A DNA stretch of 64,000 bases from Piezodorus guildinii. Taxonomy: Eukaryota; Arthropoda; Insecta; Hemiptera; Pentatomidae. Below are positions 45,026 through 56,504 of the stretch, piece after piece (within the stretch, counting starts at the first letter, position 1; every line of letters begins with the position of its first letter). The stretch lies in the NCBI GenBank assembly GCA_023052935.1, contig CM041294.1:101191616-101255615 (forward strand), read 5' to 3'. The notes under the pieces were generated by a model. The model had not been told where the DNA came from and ran no database searches. It saw only the letters and a program-made list of their open reading frames with translations. The translations under genes and the position numbers were made by a program.

Positions 45026-47335
45026 ATTATGTAAAGATGGAAAAAAAAAAAAAAAAATGCGTTTTCACTAAATGACAGGAGTGGTTAAGAACGTAGTCAA
45101 TGGTGAAAAAGGACAAAACAGAAAAATGATTCTAATAACAAAACTATCTATTTATCGCTGAGATTTTTATCATCATTACTGTTCATGGTCGAGCAATTGC
45201 TTCTCACGAATGCTTAGCAAAAAATAAGTCCTAGCTTAATTATCTAAGCTGTTTGCACAACCAGGCTGTTTTGAGAGCTAATGACAATGCAACTCTAACA
45301 ATATCTACTGAAGAAACTATTGGACTTCTTATGGAGTAAAGTAACAATAATTTCTCTTTTACAAAACGTGACACAAATAAAATAGCATTGAGGAAGACAA
45401 ATAGCAAACTGAGTTGAGGTTTTTGTTAAATCAGTCATAATACCAATAAAACGTTCTTTCATAGTAATAAATATTAGATAATAGATTTTATGTCTATTCG
45501 ATTGTTTTCTTCAAGCCTGGTGTTGAAGTAGTTACTAGGATATTCTTTTACATCACAGAGAAAAAAAAATGTATGCATCATCCATAAAAAATAAAATAAA
45601 AAACTGTACTACATCAACCTATCAACCTATTTAAGTGCCTAGAGCGACGAGCACATGGTTAGAACTTACGATTTGTGTTTCAAATTTACCAGCTAAAAAA
45701 GATTAGATAAGTTCAACAGAATTTTTTTTTTTTTAAATCGTCTCGTAGCCCCAATGTAGTATAAAGAATAATTAACCTGTCATAGCCATGTAATCTGTAA
45801 AAAATGATAAAAGAAATGCAATTATCATCGTTAAAGTCAGGATAAAAATCTGTGACCAGCAAGGGGCATTTATTTAACTACAAATAAATTAAATACAACT
45901 TTGAAATCTTATAACTCTGTACAAGTTTAAAAATCTAAAAAAATAAAATAAAATTAAATTTAAAAAAAACGCCAAGAAGCTATCATACAAAACTTGAACA
46001 TTTTACGATTTGGAGGAACTTTAGAGATGCAAAAAACTTTAAACCTCCTACTATCCAGAAAAAAAAAGAATGTGAAAAAAATTGGGAATCCAAAAAGGAA
46101 ATTCTATAATTGGTGTTATATAACACCAAACCAATTCAATGGCAACTTTTTAACCCTCTTACTCAATTTAAATGTGTATGTCGAAATTATACTAACTCGA
46201 AATTTGTTTCCATGCTCTAGTATTTATTATAAAATTATTTTGTTTTATTGATGAACAGTAGTAGTGGTATACTGCTGATTCTGAGTAGAAAAAATATATA
46301 ATAATAATTTAATCACTAGTACACTTAAGGTAAAATAAAAATAACTCAGAACATATCCCCTTGTTAATTTTTTTTAATTCTCAACTGTTACATCAATAAT
46401 TTTTTTTATATTAATCATGTTCAACTTTTTTATATCTCACATAGTATTTTCTACAGTCATTCCTACGAGATACTGAACTCTTTTTTTTTCTGATTTAGCT
46501 TTAAAGCTGGGCAATATATCTTTTTCACTTCTATAGTCTGTCATCCTTTTCAGTCATAATTTATATTTACATAATATTATTAAAATATACAATGAAAATG
46601 ATTAGTAATAACAAGATATAAAAAATGATATACTTTAAAAAAAAAAAAAAATAATTTAAAATCGCAATTTGATTTCTGTTAGAAAGTGCAAGGGTAATAC
46701 CTACCTCATATTAAAGACTATTATTACCAAACTTGAAATGGTCAATTTTTAGTTCCATAACTTAATTTCAATCACTAACTAGCCAATGAGTGAACTGTAA
46801 TAAAGGTAGTGATTTTCTCTAGTAATGATTACAGAAAGATTAAATTTATTACATTGACGACTGACATAAGTTGTAGAAACTTGATTTAGTGAAAGGTTGT
46901 GCTTGATGAAAGTACATATCATAGACGTTTATGGCTCAACGATTAACATCAATAGATTATTGTCTCAAGCTTGAATCTATCAATCTTGTTACATGGCTGC
47001 AGATGTATAGGAGTGCATGACAACTCCCGTTAGTAATTTTATTCTCAACATTGATTAATGTCTAAAAAGGGATATTTTCTCCTATTTTTAAAAGATTTGC
47101 TCGATTTTTTATGGTATATATGTATCCGGTCAGTTTTAAATCTGTTAAGCCCTGATCTAAAGTGGGCAAAAGAGGAAACAAATTGGCAAAAGTATTCTAT
47201 GCTTATTTCAAGAGGTGACGCTTATACAATAATTCAAGTCTACAGTGGCAGATCTAACGGGGGAATTCCTTTTCTCCTCTCTCTTCCCTTATTATTAAAC
47301 CAATTTGAATATTCAATAGTTGACTTTAAAAAAAG
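45026..47335. other. Non-coding, no gene recognised
   Basis: AT-rich with several poly(A) runs (about 45038, 46638). Frames at 45994-46251 and 47058-47390 carry no domain, and the second runs into R copy 6, so I do not call them. Confidence 0.4.
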
Positions 47336-48609
47336 TCTGGTGCGGGCAACACACGACTTTCACTTACCTCGACTGTTAAAATCAATTTAAAAACTATTAA
47401 ATATACTTCAGTTTGAAAAATATTGTAAGTTGATTTTAATAAAACGTGTATTCATTTTCGTTGGAAACGTATGATTTAGATTAACTATATAAAATTGTTG
47501 ATCAGTAATAAGTTCATTCCCTATTCTTCACTTTATATTACAACTTTTTGTATCAGATAATATGTTTTCTAAAAAAATATTTTTCGGTATATTACTGTTC
47601 TTATTATCGAAAAAAAAAAATTACAAAAAAAAACAAATATAGTTTTTCTCTTTTGCCCTTTAGTTGGTCATCAAAGTCAACCAAATCGTATATTTATCTG
47701 TCCTTTATCAATGACATTAAGATGATATGGGTAATCTTTTGTAATGTACAAAATTAAAGGTAATTTAGAGGAAGAAAATTTAAAATATCGGCATAATGCC
47801 CTGTTTAAATCAGAATAAAACCTACATGATATTAAAGCTCATTAAATTTTACATCGATTTAGCGAATTTATGTGATCTTTAATAAGATGACACAAGTCCT
47901 GGCATATGCAGACGATATTGGCATAGCAGGGAGGACTAAAAAATGCATAAAAGAAGTATTTAAAGTGCTTGAGACAGAAGAAAGAAGAATGGGCCTTCAG
48001 ATTAATGAAGACAAGATAAAAATACTAATTTTGAGGAAGAAAAAGAAAGCTCGCCCACAGAGTCACTACATTTTTCTATTGTTATAGAAAATAGAAAATA
48101 AACTTTATTTACATTTTTACATATTGACAAAAAATTTATAAATGATTTCGGATGAGACATCCTTACAATCATCAAATGTTTGGTTCATTTGGTAGTTATA
48201 ATCTAATTATCTAATCTATAATTAGTGGTAAAATCAAATTGATATTAACTATGGTAGTAGGAAAAACTAAATAAAAAACCTACATATAAAAAAACAACAA
48301 AAAAAACAGATAACACAATTGATAATATAAAATTAGAAATTAAAATAAACTAGCTTAAGTTAGTAACACATGTTTAGTTCTTTTATGAGTGTAGCGTTTT
48401 AGAGATGCTTTATTATAGTTGCCGATTTCCTTTATTAAAGGATTTTTGGAGACTGGTGTTTTACTGAAGTAAGATGCTGTTTGAGTATGGACAAAATGTT
48501 TTGTTTTTTTTTTTTTTTTTTTTTCGAGGCGACAACCACCAGGGTCATGTTCGCCTTTACACCGTTAGACACAGGTTACATGATTATAGGAGTAGAGTGA
48601 GAGTATAGT

Positions 48610-51600
48610 TTAGATCTGAGAGTAAAGATGGTTTGACTTTAGGAAGCGAAAGATGTTAGTTATATGAGGAGAGGAATCAGAGAGAAGAAGCGACAGATCG
48701 GTGGGGAGGTTGAAAAGAATACGTGAAGCGGTATATTGTCGGCATTCTGTGAGGATGTGGAGTATTGAGAGAGGAACCTGACATGATCGACAGAGAGGCG
48801 GATGTCCACGGGCCATGAGATAACCGTGGGTCAACCTAGAGTGTCCTATACGAAGTCGCGCGAGCACAACCTCTTCGCGTCGAGACGGCCGGCAAGAGGA
48901 CCCCAAGGGCCAACGCGGGGCCGAATAAGGCGAAGCTTATTGTTCCCGAGGACCGCCCACTCCCGCTGCCAGCAACCCAATATGCTAGATCTAATTAAAG
49001 TGACAAGGTCGGGCAGGCTCACACCTTGAAGTTCAAGACCCTCGGAAACCGCATGACGTGCCGCTAAATCAGCCCGATCGTTCCCCAAGATCCCACAATG
49101 TCCTGGAACCCAGAAGAAAACAATGTTGACCCGGGAGGAAAAGGATGCAAGTGTGGTATGAATTCTTTGGATGAGGTAGTCAGAGGAATATATGTTACGG
49201 ATAGAGGAGAGAGTGGAGAGGGAATCGGTGCATATGATTACTTGAGAGGAAGATTGCTGGCGAAGAAGGAGGGACTGGAGGATGGCAGTTACTTCGGCGG
49301 TATAGCTACTCGATAAAGAAGGGAGGGCAAACATGTTAACTTGGGCCTCACTCACAACTGCAGCTCCAGCGCCTAGTTCTCCCCGAGAACCGTCTGTGTA
49401 ATAAACATTAGCATTATGGTACCTTTGGATAAGCTCTAAAAATTCTTGCTGGTATACTTTTGGTGGAGTCGTGAGTTTTGGAAGTCGTGTGAGAGACAGT
49501 TGACAATGGATAGAAGGGACGGACCAGGGAGGTATAGGGGACGGCCCGATGGGGTATAGCTGCTCCAAACTCTGGCGGAAAGGCAGAATCGCGTCGTGGA
49601 CCCGAGAGGGAAGAGTAGGTATCAGCGGCCGTTCCCGCAAAGAAAGAAGAAATTGAGGTTTTAGTGGGTGATGAGGGTTGGCGAGAACTTTAAGGAAGTA
49701 TTTAACCTCCATTTGTTGTCGGCGATAATGGGATGGCAACTCCCCGGCTTCGCCGAAGAGACTGATAATGGGGCTAGAACGAAACGCGCCGATGGCTGTC
49801 CTCAGCCCCGTAGTAACGATCACTCTAAGCGCATTTAGACGAGTCGGATCGGCAGATCCGTATGCACATGCTCCGTATTCGACCCTATTCCGTAGAACCA
49901 CTCTAAATAATCTTAGCATAGCCATACGGTCTCCCCCCCAAGCCGTGTTTGTGACCATCCGAAGTAAGTTGAGTGCTCGTATACAAGAGGCTTTGACCTC
50001 ACGGATGTGCGGGCCCCAGGATAGGCGACTGTCAAACGTAACCCCCAGGTACTTGACCTGTTCTACTACATTTATCCTTTGCCCGTCTATTAAAAGAGAT
50101 AAAGGTTGAGAGATGTTTGCTGCCCGTTTTGCGAAGATGATTGCTGTAGATTTGGCTGAGGAAATTTTAAAACCGTTGTTTGAACACCAGTTCTCCACAG
50201 TATGGAGCGCAGACTGCATCGATTTGGTGAGTTTAGTAATTTGTTTGCCTCGAACACAAAGCAATAGGTCATCCGCAAATAGCAGTGCCTGGACTGGTGG
50301 GTGAATATTACCTAGAACGCCATTGAAAGCTAAACAAAAGAGAATAGGACTAAGGACACCTCCTTGGGGAACACCATTCTCTTGAACAAAACGAGATGAC
50401 ATTGTATTTCCGCAATGCACTCTGAACGACCGGTCTCGCAGGTAATGCCGAATAAAGGAAAGAATAGGACCATGAATACCAAACTTCTGTAGAGAGGAGA
50501 TGATGAGCCATCTCCAAACTCGATCGAAGGCTTTTTCAACGTCAAGCAATACAGCTAACACTCGTTCGCGCTCTCCAAATGCTGCAAGTACCTCCGAGGA
50601 GAGGAATACAAGATTGTCTTGAGTGCTTCGTCCTTTACGGAATCCACTCTGCCAGGCTGGTAGCATATTTTCGGTTTCTAGGTACCACTGCAATCGATTG
50701 GCTATTAGCCTTTCGTAAATTTTACATGGAATGCTAGTCAAAGAGATGGGTCTGTAACTAGAAGCAATATCGGGGGGTTTATTTTTCTTGTGAATCGGGA
50801 TCAGGATAGCATCTTTCCATGATAGTGGAAATTGCTCTCCTAGAAAGAGCTTATTAAAAATATGAAGGAGTGCAATTTTGTCCTTAGCTGAGAGGCTGGT
50901 TACCATACTAGCGTGAATGCCATCTGGTCCTGGGGATGCTTCTTTGCACGAGGCTAGTGCTACCTGGAATTCAGCTTCCGAAAAGGGGTGGTTGAGAGCC
51001 GTACTTGTGCTGCGTCTGGAGGGAATAGATATGTTGCACGGAGTTGTTTCACGGTCGTTCTTGAGCCGCTGGAAGTGTAGGGGGTAATTTTGTGAGGCCG
51101 ATACGTCGTAGAAGTGCTGTCCAAGTGCATCAGCTATCCTCTGAGGGTCTGACACGACCTCTTGGTTGATTTGAAGCAACTTAGGGGGTCCAGGTATTAA
51201 CCGACCGTTTAGTTTCTTAACCGTGTTCCAAAACAGTTCTAGAGGGGTATTGGAACTGATGTTATCAAGAAATTTTATCCAGGCACGTTTTTTCTGCATT
51301 TTTATTACGTAACGCGCATGAATCCTTGCATTTCTGTAGGCTTCCAGGTTGAGTGGAGAGGGCTTGTGAGACAGTTTCCTTAAGGCCTGTTTTCTCTTGC
51401 GTACCGCCAAGCGGCACTCCTCAGTCCACCAAGGGACTGGCTGCATTGAGATCATGCTCGGTTCTCGATAAGGGATGGCAACTTCCGCGGCCCTAAGTAA
51501 TGCGGCCTCGAATTGTTTATAAGCTCCACACCCGTCGAGGTTCACATCAAGTTGAGAGATTTTAGCTGACTCCTGGAACAGCGACCAATCAGCCTTCTTC

Positions 51601-52310
51601 ACCAGCCAGCACCCTGGGTGCGCCACGTTGGCTACTCTGCTAGCTGTGTGAATATATACGGGGAAATGATCGCTGCCGTGAGGGTCATTAAGTACTTCCC
51701 ATGACAGAGTAGTCTGAAGGCTAGGAGTACATAGACTCAAGTCTATACATGATTGGTCTCCAGATCGGGGACACTGATAAGTGGGGTTACCGTTATTAAG
51801 CAAGTTAAGGCTAAGGGTGTCCATAATCTGTATTATTGTTTCAGATCGAATGTCATTTAGTTTACTGCCCCAGGCTTGATTATGAGCATTAAAGTCCCCT
51901 AGAAGAAGAAGTGGCGATGGAAGCTGTTGACATAACTGTTCGAGCTGCTGTATCGTGACGTGAGTTCCTGGAGGGAGGTAAATGGAGCAGACTGTCAGTG
52001 CCAATGGGCATGCCAGAATTCTAATGGCAACTGCCTGGAGATTACTGTTGATTTGGACCGGGAGGAAAGGAATATCATTTTTTATTAAAATGCAAACACC
52101 ACCGCAGGCTATCAGTCCAGCAGTAAAATCTTTCCTCATTACGCTGTACCCAGCTATCTTGAATATTTCTGAGGTTTTCAAGTGCGTCTCCTGTATACAG
52201 ACAACGTCACTTTGGCTATTACGAAGGAGTATTTCGAGGTCAGGTTTCCTTACTTTAATCCCATTTACATTCCATTGCAGAAACCGTAGTTCACGTGAGG
52301 ATATTGTCAT
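48610..52310 (-). pseudogene. I-type ORF2: endonuclease, reverse transcriptase, RNase H (one frameshift)
   Basis: Open for 1,154 codons from the ATG at 52310. Endonuclease: Q-W-N-V-N-G 12-17, Q-E-T-H-L 40-44, G-D-F-N-A-H-N-Q-A-W-G 138-148, S-D-H-F-P-V 213-218. RT: L-D-V-E-K-A-F-D 589-596, N-G-V-P-Q-G 645-650, F-A-D-D 678-681. RNase H: T-D-G-S (D973), T-A-E (E1006), T-D-S (D1029), G-N-D-R-A-D (D1081), with P-G-H-C at 1069-1072. One base is lost or gained at about 48900-48902 (codon 1137), after which the natural reading continues in another frame to 48610, including E-V-V-L-A-R-L-R-I-G-H-S and C-R-S-C-x7-H-x4-C. The shifted end (G-R-L-D-A-K) drops that zinc motif. Catalytic residues are all present, so partial activity is conceivable. 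ATG overlaps the ORF1 TGA. Confidence 0.9.
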
Positions 52311-53977
52311 TTATTAGAAAGATTTTTTGTCCTAGGAGCCTTTTTTTCGACCTTTGTCTGCCGCTTATTCTGAGGCGGCTTCGTCGAAGCAGAGGATCCA
52401 GGATTTGATTCAAAGTTGGGTAAATCATTACCAGCCGATAGTCGGGATGCTGGACGTTTAGGATTTCTATGTCCACCTGCGGAAGAGGCGGATGATTTTT
52501 CACTCTGGTTGCGAGTTGAAATGTTTCGAGGAGGTGGTTCAGTCATAGTGTGAAGATCACAGGACGACGGAGTATGGACTACATCAGCGGATGAACTGGT
52601 ATCTCGGGAGTATTGCGCTGAGTGAGTTATAGTGCCTGCGGAAAGCGGCGGCTGAATTGGAATTGTATCACCTGGTAATATGTGCCGCTCCAGTGCTAAC
52701 AACCGGCAGGAGATAGTGTCTATAAGCCCTGCAAGTTGTGACAGCTGCTTGGTTAATGTGTGCTCAGGGACTGTCGATGGAAGTAGGGATTCAGCCTCAT
52801 TAGGTGGTGTCGCCGAGCCCATCTTTGCAGTCAGAGATGGAGCATCGGAGACTGGTGGAACAGCAGCACGAGCCACTTGGGATGCGACCTCAGGAGGAGT
52901 CCCGTAATTAGAATTGGGATCTGCTCTCAGTGCCTGAGAGAATGAAACATCAGGCTTAGGGGGAGTGAATCTTTTATATATCTGCTCCGCCCTCTTGTAG
53001 GAGACCTTGTCGGTCTCTCGAATTTGTTCGATTGCCTTCTCTTTGGCGTAAACAGGACAGTTTCTGCTAAAGGCAGGGTGTGGACCTAAGCAGTTTACAC
53101 ACTTCGGTCGACTTGAACATGTGTCAACGGAGTGCTCCTCAGCACATACGCCACAAGCTACAGTCATACAGGTTGCTTTGGTATGCCTAAATCGGTAACA
53201 AGACCGGCACTGAATCGGATTAGGTTCATATGGACGGACCCGTAGTGATAGAAAATCTAATTGAATCCTTTCTGGAACAGTTGGTCGGAGAAACTTAAGG
53301 ATTACTGTGGCTGTTGGGGTTCTGATGCCATTTATGGTTCGGTGAATTCGCCGAGCTTCCACTACACCCATTGGAGCAAGTTCCTCCATCAGTTCCTCCT
53401 CGGAGCAATGAAGCAGCTCGTTTGCGCGAATGACACCTCTAGTGTGGTTTAGAGTTTTATGGGGCAGAATTTCTACTGCTATACCATCGTAGATTTTAAA
53501 TCGTTGTAGATTAGCAAGGTCTTTTTCATTGTTTACACTTAACATTGCTGATCCGTTTTTGAGGAATTTCAGTGAAGTTCCTGGACTCCAAGATTTGACA
53601 GCTTTTGCCACTTTAAATGGGCTGTATGAGGCAAACGTTTTCCGTTGGTCATTTTCGGCCAGAGTCATCACCATATAGCACGGAAACCACTTAGTGCGAA
53701 ACGGGACTGAATTTTCTATTTGCCCGTGAGAGTTTGGCGGTTGAAGAGAAGTGGAAGGAGATTGGGATGAAGTTGAGGTTAATGGTAGAGGTACGAGTGT
53801 AGCATCGCTACTATGTGATTCCATTGTGAGGGAGAGTTCTTGATAGGACGGGACATCCTCCACGAAATGAGCTTGGGAGGTCTCGATGTTGGATTGGGTA
53901 AAGGGAGTTGAGCTGAGCTGCTCTACTTGCGCGCTGTGCACCTGAAGCGCTGTATTTTTATCTGGGACGTTCATCAT
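52307..53977 (-). CDS. I-type ORF1, Gag-like zinc-knuckle protein
   Basis: Complete 556-codon frame from the ATG at 53977 (M-M-N-V-P-D). Codons 1-95 are Ser/Thr/Pro-rich. Codons 95-250 form the conserved pre-knuckle region (W-F-P-C-Y-M-V ... S-L-K-F-L-K-N-G-S), probably RNA-binding. Three knuckles follow: C257-x2-C260-x4-H265-x4-C270, C275-x2-C278-x3-H282-x4-C287 and C293-x2-C296-x3-H300-x6-C307. The C-terminal half is Ser/Pro-rich and ends Lys-rich (K-K-A-P-R-T-K-N). The family role is to bind element RNA and form the particle that carries ORF2 to the nucleus. The stop TGA overlaps the ORF2 start in ATGA (52307-52310), which points to coupled re-initiation. No lesion is visible. Confidence 0.9.
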   Translation of the reverse strand: MMNVPDKNTALQVHSAQVEQLSSTPFTQSNIETSQAHFVEDVPSYQELSLTMESHSSDATLVPLPLTSTSSQSPSTSLQPPNSHGQIENSVPFRTKWFPCYMVMTLAENDQRKTFASYSPFKVAKAVKSWSPGTSLKFLKNGSAMLSVNNEKDLANLQRFKIYDGIAVEILPHKTLNHTRGVIRANELLHCSEEELMEELAPMGVVEARRIHRTINGIRTPTATVILKFLRPTVPERIQLDFLSLRVRPYEPNPIQCRSCYRFRHTKATCMTVACGVCAEEHSVDTCSSRPKCVNCLGPHPAFSRNCPVYAKEKAIEQIRETDKVSYKRAEQIYKRFTPPKPDVSFSQALRADPNSNYGTPPEVASQVARAAVPPVSDAPSLTAKMGSATPPNEAESLLPSTVPEHTLTKQLSQLAGLIDTISCRLLALERHILPGDTIPIQPPLSAGTITHSAQYSRDTSSSADVVHTPSSCDLHTMTEPPPRNISTRNQSEKSSASSAGGHRNPKRPASRLSAGNDLPNFESNPGSSASTKPPQNKRQTKVEKKAPRTKNLSNK

Positions 53978-54481
53978 ATTAGAAAAAATAAATAAATGTG
54001 TAGATCTATGGTGTGTTAAAGGTGTATGAGTTCAAGAGTCCGTCCCAACGCGCGGCCCACAGACGAGCCCCCGGAGCGAATTCGGTTCCACCGACAGCTG
54101 CAGTGGCCTCGGGCGTTCCCCCTTAACGCACCCGCGGGACTCAATACCGGGTGCCACCCGGCTCCGTGGGTATGCCTCGGATTTTCGCCCGTTACTCTAG
54201 GCAGCTTCCCACCGTGGCTAACAGTGGGTTCAGGCCCAGTCAGCTACCGGGCAGCCGGCGGTGCCCACCGTTTTAACTCTGTACCCTCTGCAGCCCGTTT
54301 CCCCGAGACCCCAGGAATAGCCAGCGCACCACCCGCGGAGACGGACTCAAGTGTGTAGAGGTGGTTGAGTGAGAACCTAAGACTGTAAGTGTATCCAATG
54401 TCAGAGGAATGTGTGTGTTAGACTGGGGCCGCAGGGACGTCCAAACCCCTGAAAAGTGGCTAATCCACTTCCCCCTACGGG
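53978..54481 (-). promoter_or_regulatory. I-type 5' UTR, likely internal promoter
   Basis: The first ~450 bp of the element are GC-rich against an AT-rich background. I-group elements carry their promoter inside the 5' UTR, and this segment is the only place for it. The very 5' end forms two stacked hairpins on the minus strand: CCC(C)-GTA-GGGG and AAGTGG-ATTAG-CCACTT (54454-54482). The promoter role is inferred from the family, not shown by a motif. Confidence 0.55.
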
Positions 54482-56436
54482 GGACAAAATGTTTGTATGA
54501 CAAATTGTTGGAAGCTGTAAGTCCTGGAGCATAGATGATATTTTAGTGTAGCGGGGGTAATTGTTAATTATCCGCATTGATAGATTTTGAATTCTTTCAA
54601 GTTTTTGGTAGTTAGTCAAGCAGGTTGAGCTCCAGACTGGCGAGGCGTATGTAATTAACGGGCGAATAACTGATTTGTATATTATTAATTTGTTAAGAGA
54701 GCTCAAATGGGATTTTTTGTTGAAATATGGGAACATTTTAAATATTAATTTTTTGGCTTTATCGATTTTTCTATTGATATGGTCTGTGAATGTAAGAGAT
54801 TTGTCTAATGTTATGCCTAGGTGCTGTACGGATTTTGACCAAGGGATGAGAGCTGAATTTATCTTGATTTGGTGGTTGATTTGTGGGCGACGTTTAGTGA
54901 AAAGAATTGCTTCGGGTTTGGTGGGATTAATTTTCAATTTCCATTTTATGCAATATTTGTGAAATTTTTTAAAATATTGTTGAAGGCGATTCACTATTGT
55001 ATCGATGCGATATGATGAGGTATACAATGCTGTATCATCAGCGTATAATGACCTCGTCACAAATGGATGGGCTGGTAAATCAAAAATGAACAAATTAAAT
55101 AGGATTGGAGATAGGCAAGAGCCTTGAGGAAGACCCGCTGAGATGGGGAGGGTGTCGGAAGTAGATGTGCCAACTTGAATATAAAACTGTCTATTTGTTA
55201 AATAGGAGTGAATGATGTGAATCAGAGTCACTACATAGTTGGGAACTTATAGATTTGAATGTGTCAACAGTTTTAAATACTTAGTTTCGATGATCAATGC
55301 AGCATTGGGCGAGGAAGAAGCAATAAAGCACAGGATAATGACAGCAAATCGTTCCTATTTCAGCCTATCCAAACTTTTTAAAATTAGACTGCTCAATCGA
55401 ACAACCAAGCTCAGACTGTATAGAACGCTCGTCCGACCCGTGCTAACATATGCATCTGAAACTTGGATTTTGAGCAAAGGATCAGCCGACCGCATTGACA
55501 GGTTCAAAAGAAAGATTCTTAGGCGTATTCACGGGCCTGTAAAGGAGAATGGTGTGTATCGACTTCGTAAAAACAGAGAGCTGTACACACTTTATGATGA
55601 GCTGAGTGTTTCCCAGTTTGTAAGGGTGCAGCGGATTTGGTGGTTAGGCCACATTATCAGAATGGGTGAAGAAAGGACAGTGAGAAAACTGTATTATGGT
55701 AAGCCCGATGGAAGAAGGCCTCGTGGAAGACCGAAGGGGAGGTGGAAGGACCGCGTCTCCGAGGATCTGAAGAAAGCGGGAGTATCTGTGAGGCGTGCTA
55801 ATGACAGGGAGGACTGGGGAAGTGCAGTTGAGCTGGCCAGGGACCGCTTTATGAATAATGATAATGAAGGAATGAATTATAAAGTTAATAATATATTTTA
55901 TTTTATTTTTTGGCTAGTCTGTTTCATTTGTTTTTTCTAAATCATTATTATTAGAAGCTACCTGTTAATTTATTACTATTATTTTATTTTATTTGTTATT
56001 TCTGTTGTTTTTTATTTTTTTTACTCTAAGATACTGAAGTTCAAATTTAATTTGTCTGTAATATTATTCTGAAGGGACTTGTCCCAGAATAAATAAAGAA
56101 TTTATTATTTTAAAAAAATATCGTTAGAGCCGTTTTCGAGAAAATCATAAAAAGGTGCAAAAGGCATGGTATGAAGTGGCTGTTCTTGTTAGTTGATTTT
56201 CATGCAAATGTTTTTGTAACATCTTGGGCGTAAGTTGTCTTAAATATGAAATTCCAGTTTCGTACTATTTTTCGTTTTTGCGTTAGACTTACCACACAAA
56301 CCTTTTTTCGGCAGTTGCTCATGGGGACTCAGGAGACAGTAAAACGTGTATTCCCGTCGAAAACTGGAATTCGAAAATTTTCACAATAGCAATACTTTCC
56401 TTAACTATATATTTCATATATGGTAAGGGAAAGTAA

Positions 56437-56467
56437 TAAATAGAAAGTAAGAGATGGTTCGGGTGTC

Positions 56468-56504
<37 letters not shown>

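Larger units (their letters stand above)
48502..54481 (-). mobile_element. Full-length, nearly intact I-type LINE
   Basis: About 5.98 kb, bounded by a perfect 13-bp target duplication, GGACAAAATGTTT, at 48489-48501 and 54482-54494. It has a GC-rich 5' UTR (53978-54481), ORF1 (52307-53977), ORF2 (52310 down to about 48610), a short 3' UTR (about 108 bp) and a poly(A) of about 20. RNase H after the RT places it in the I group (I, LOA, Nimb and relatives). The only lesion I see is one frameshift near codon 1137 of ORF2. It is the innermost and therefore youngest layer of the nest. Confidence 0.92.
48072..55222 (-). mobile_element. Jockey-like LINE, 5'-truncated, split by an I-type element
   Basis: On the minus strand, 55222-54482 encodes the RT middle: L-P-Q-G-S-C-L-S-P-I-L-F, Y-A-D-D-T-A-L-Y, W-K-L-K-I-N, L-G-I-T-L-D-K-S-L-T-F and T-Y-A-S-P-V-W. 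The I-type insertion follows, and the same frame resumes at 48488 with about 46 codons (F-V-H-T-Q-T-A-S-Y-F onwards) to a stop at about 48358. The 3' UTR ends near 48080 with AATAAAGTTTATTTT-like text. A 14-bp target duplication (CAGAGTCACTACAT) marks its insertion into the RTE element. The frame looks open on both sides of the interruption, but the endonuclease is absent. Confidence 0.8.
47870..56103 (+). mobile_element. RTE-type LINE, 5'-truncated, split by a nested insertion
   Basis: The left piece (47870-48071) encodes the RT palm end: Q-V-L-A-Y-A-D-D-I-G-I, then G-L-Q-I-N-E-D-K-I-K. The right piece (55223-56103) continues with F-E-C-V-N-S-F-K-Y-L, R-P-V-L-T-Y-A-S-E-T-W, W-W-L-G-H-I-I-R-M and G-R-R-P-R-G-R-P-K-G-R-W, all in RTE order. 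The two meet at CAGAGTCACTACAT, duplicated at 48058-48071 and 55223-55236. A one-base frame difference lies just after the junction. The 3' UTR ends with the GGGACTTGTCCC hairpin and AATAAATAAAG. The endonuclease and front of RT are missing, so it is inactive. It inserted into R copy 6. Confidence 0.85.
47336..56436 (+). repeat. R-family repeat, copy 6 (outer shell of the nest)
   Basis: The left part 47336-47869 starts TCTGGTGCGGGCAACACAC, with ACTTTCACTTACC at 47356-47368. The right part 56104-56436 resumes mid-block (GTTTTCGAGAAAATC, CATCTTGGGCGTAAG, CAGGAGACAGTAAAACGTG) and ends GGTAAGGGAAAGT at 56422-56434. Together they give about 0.87 kb, the clearest full-length estimate for the family. 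Over 8 kb of nested LINEs separates the two parts. Confidence 0.8.

Noticed and set aside
47058..47390. 110-codon frame upstream of the nest
   Set aside because: Its last third lies inside the conserved 5' end of R copy 6, which is non-coding in other copies.
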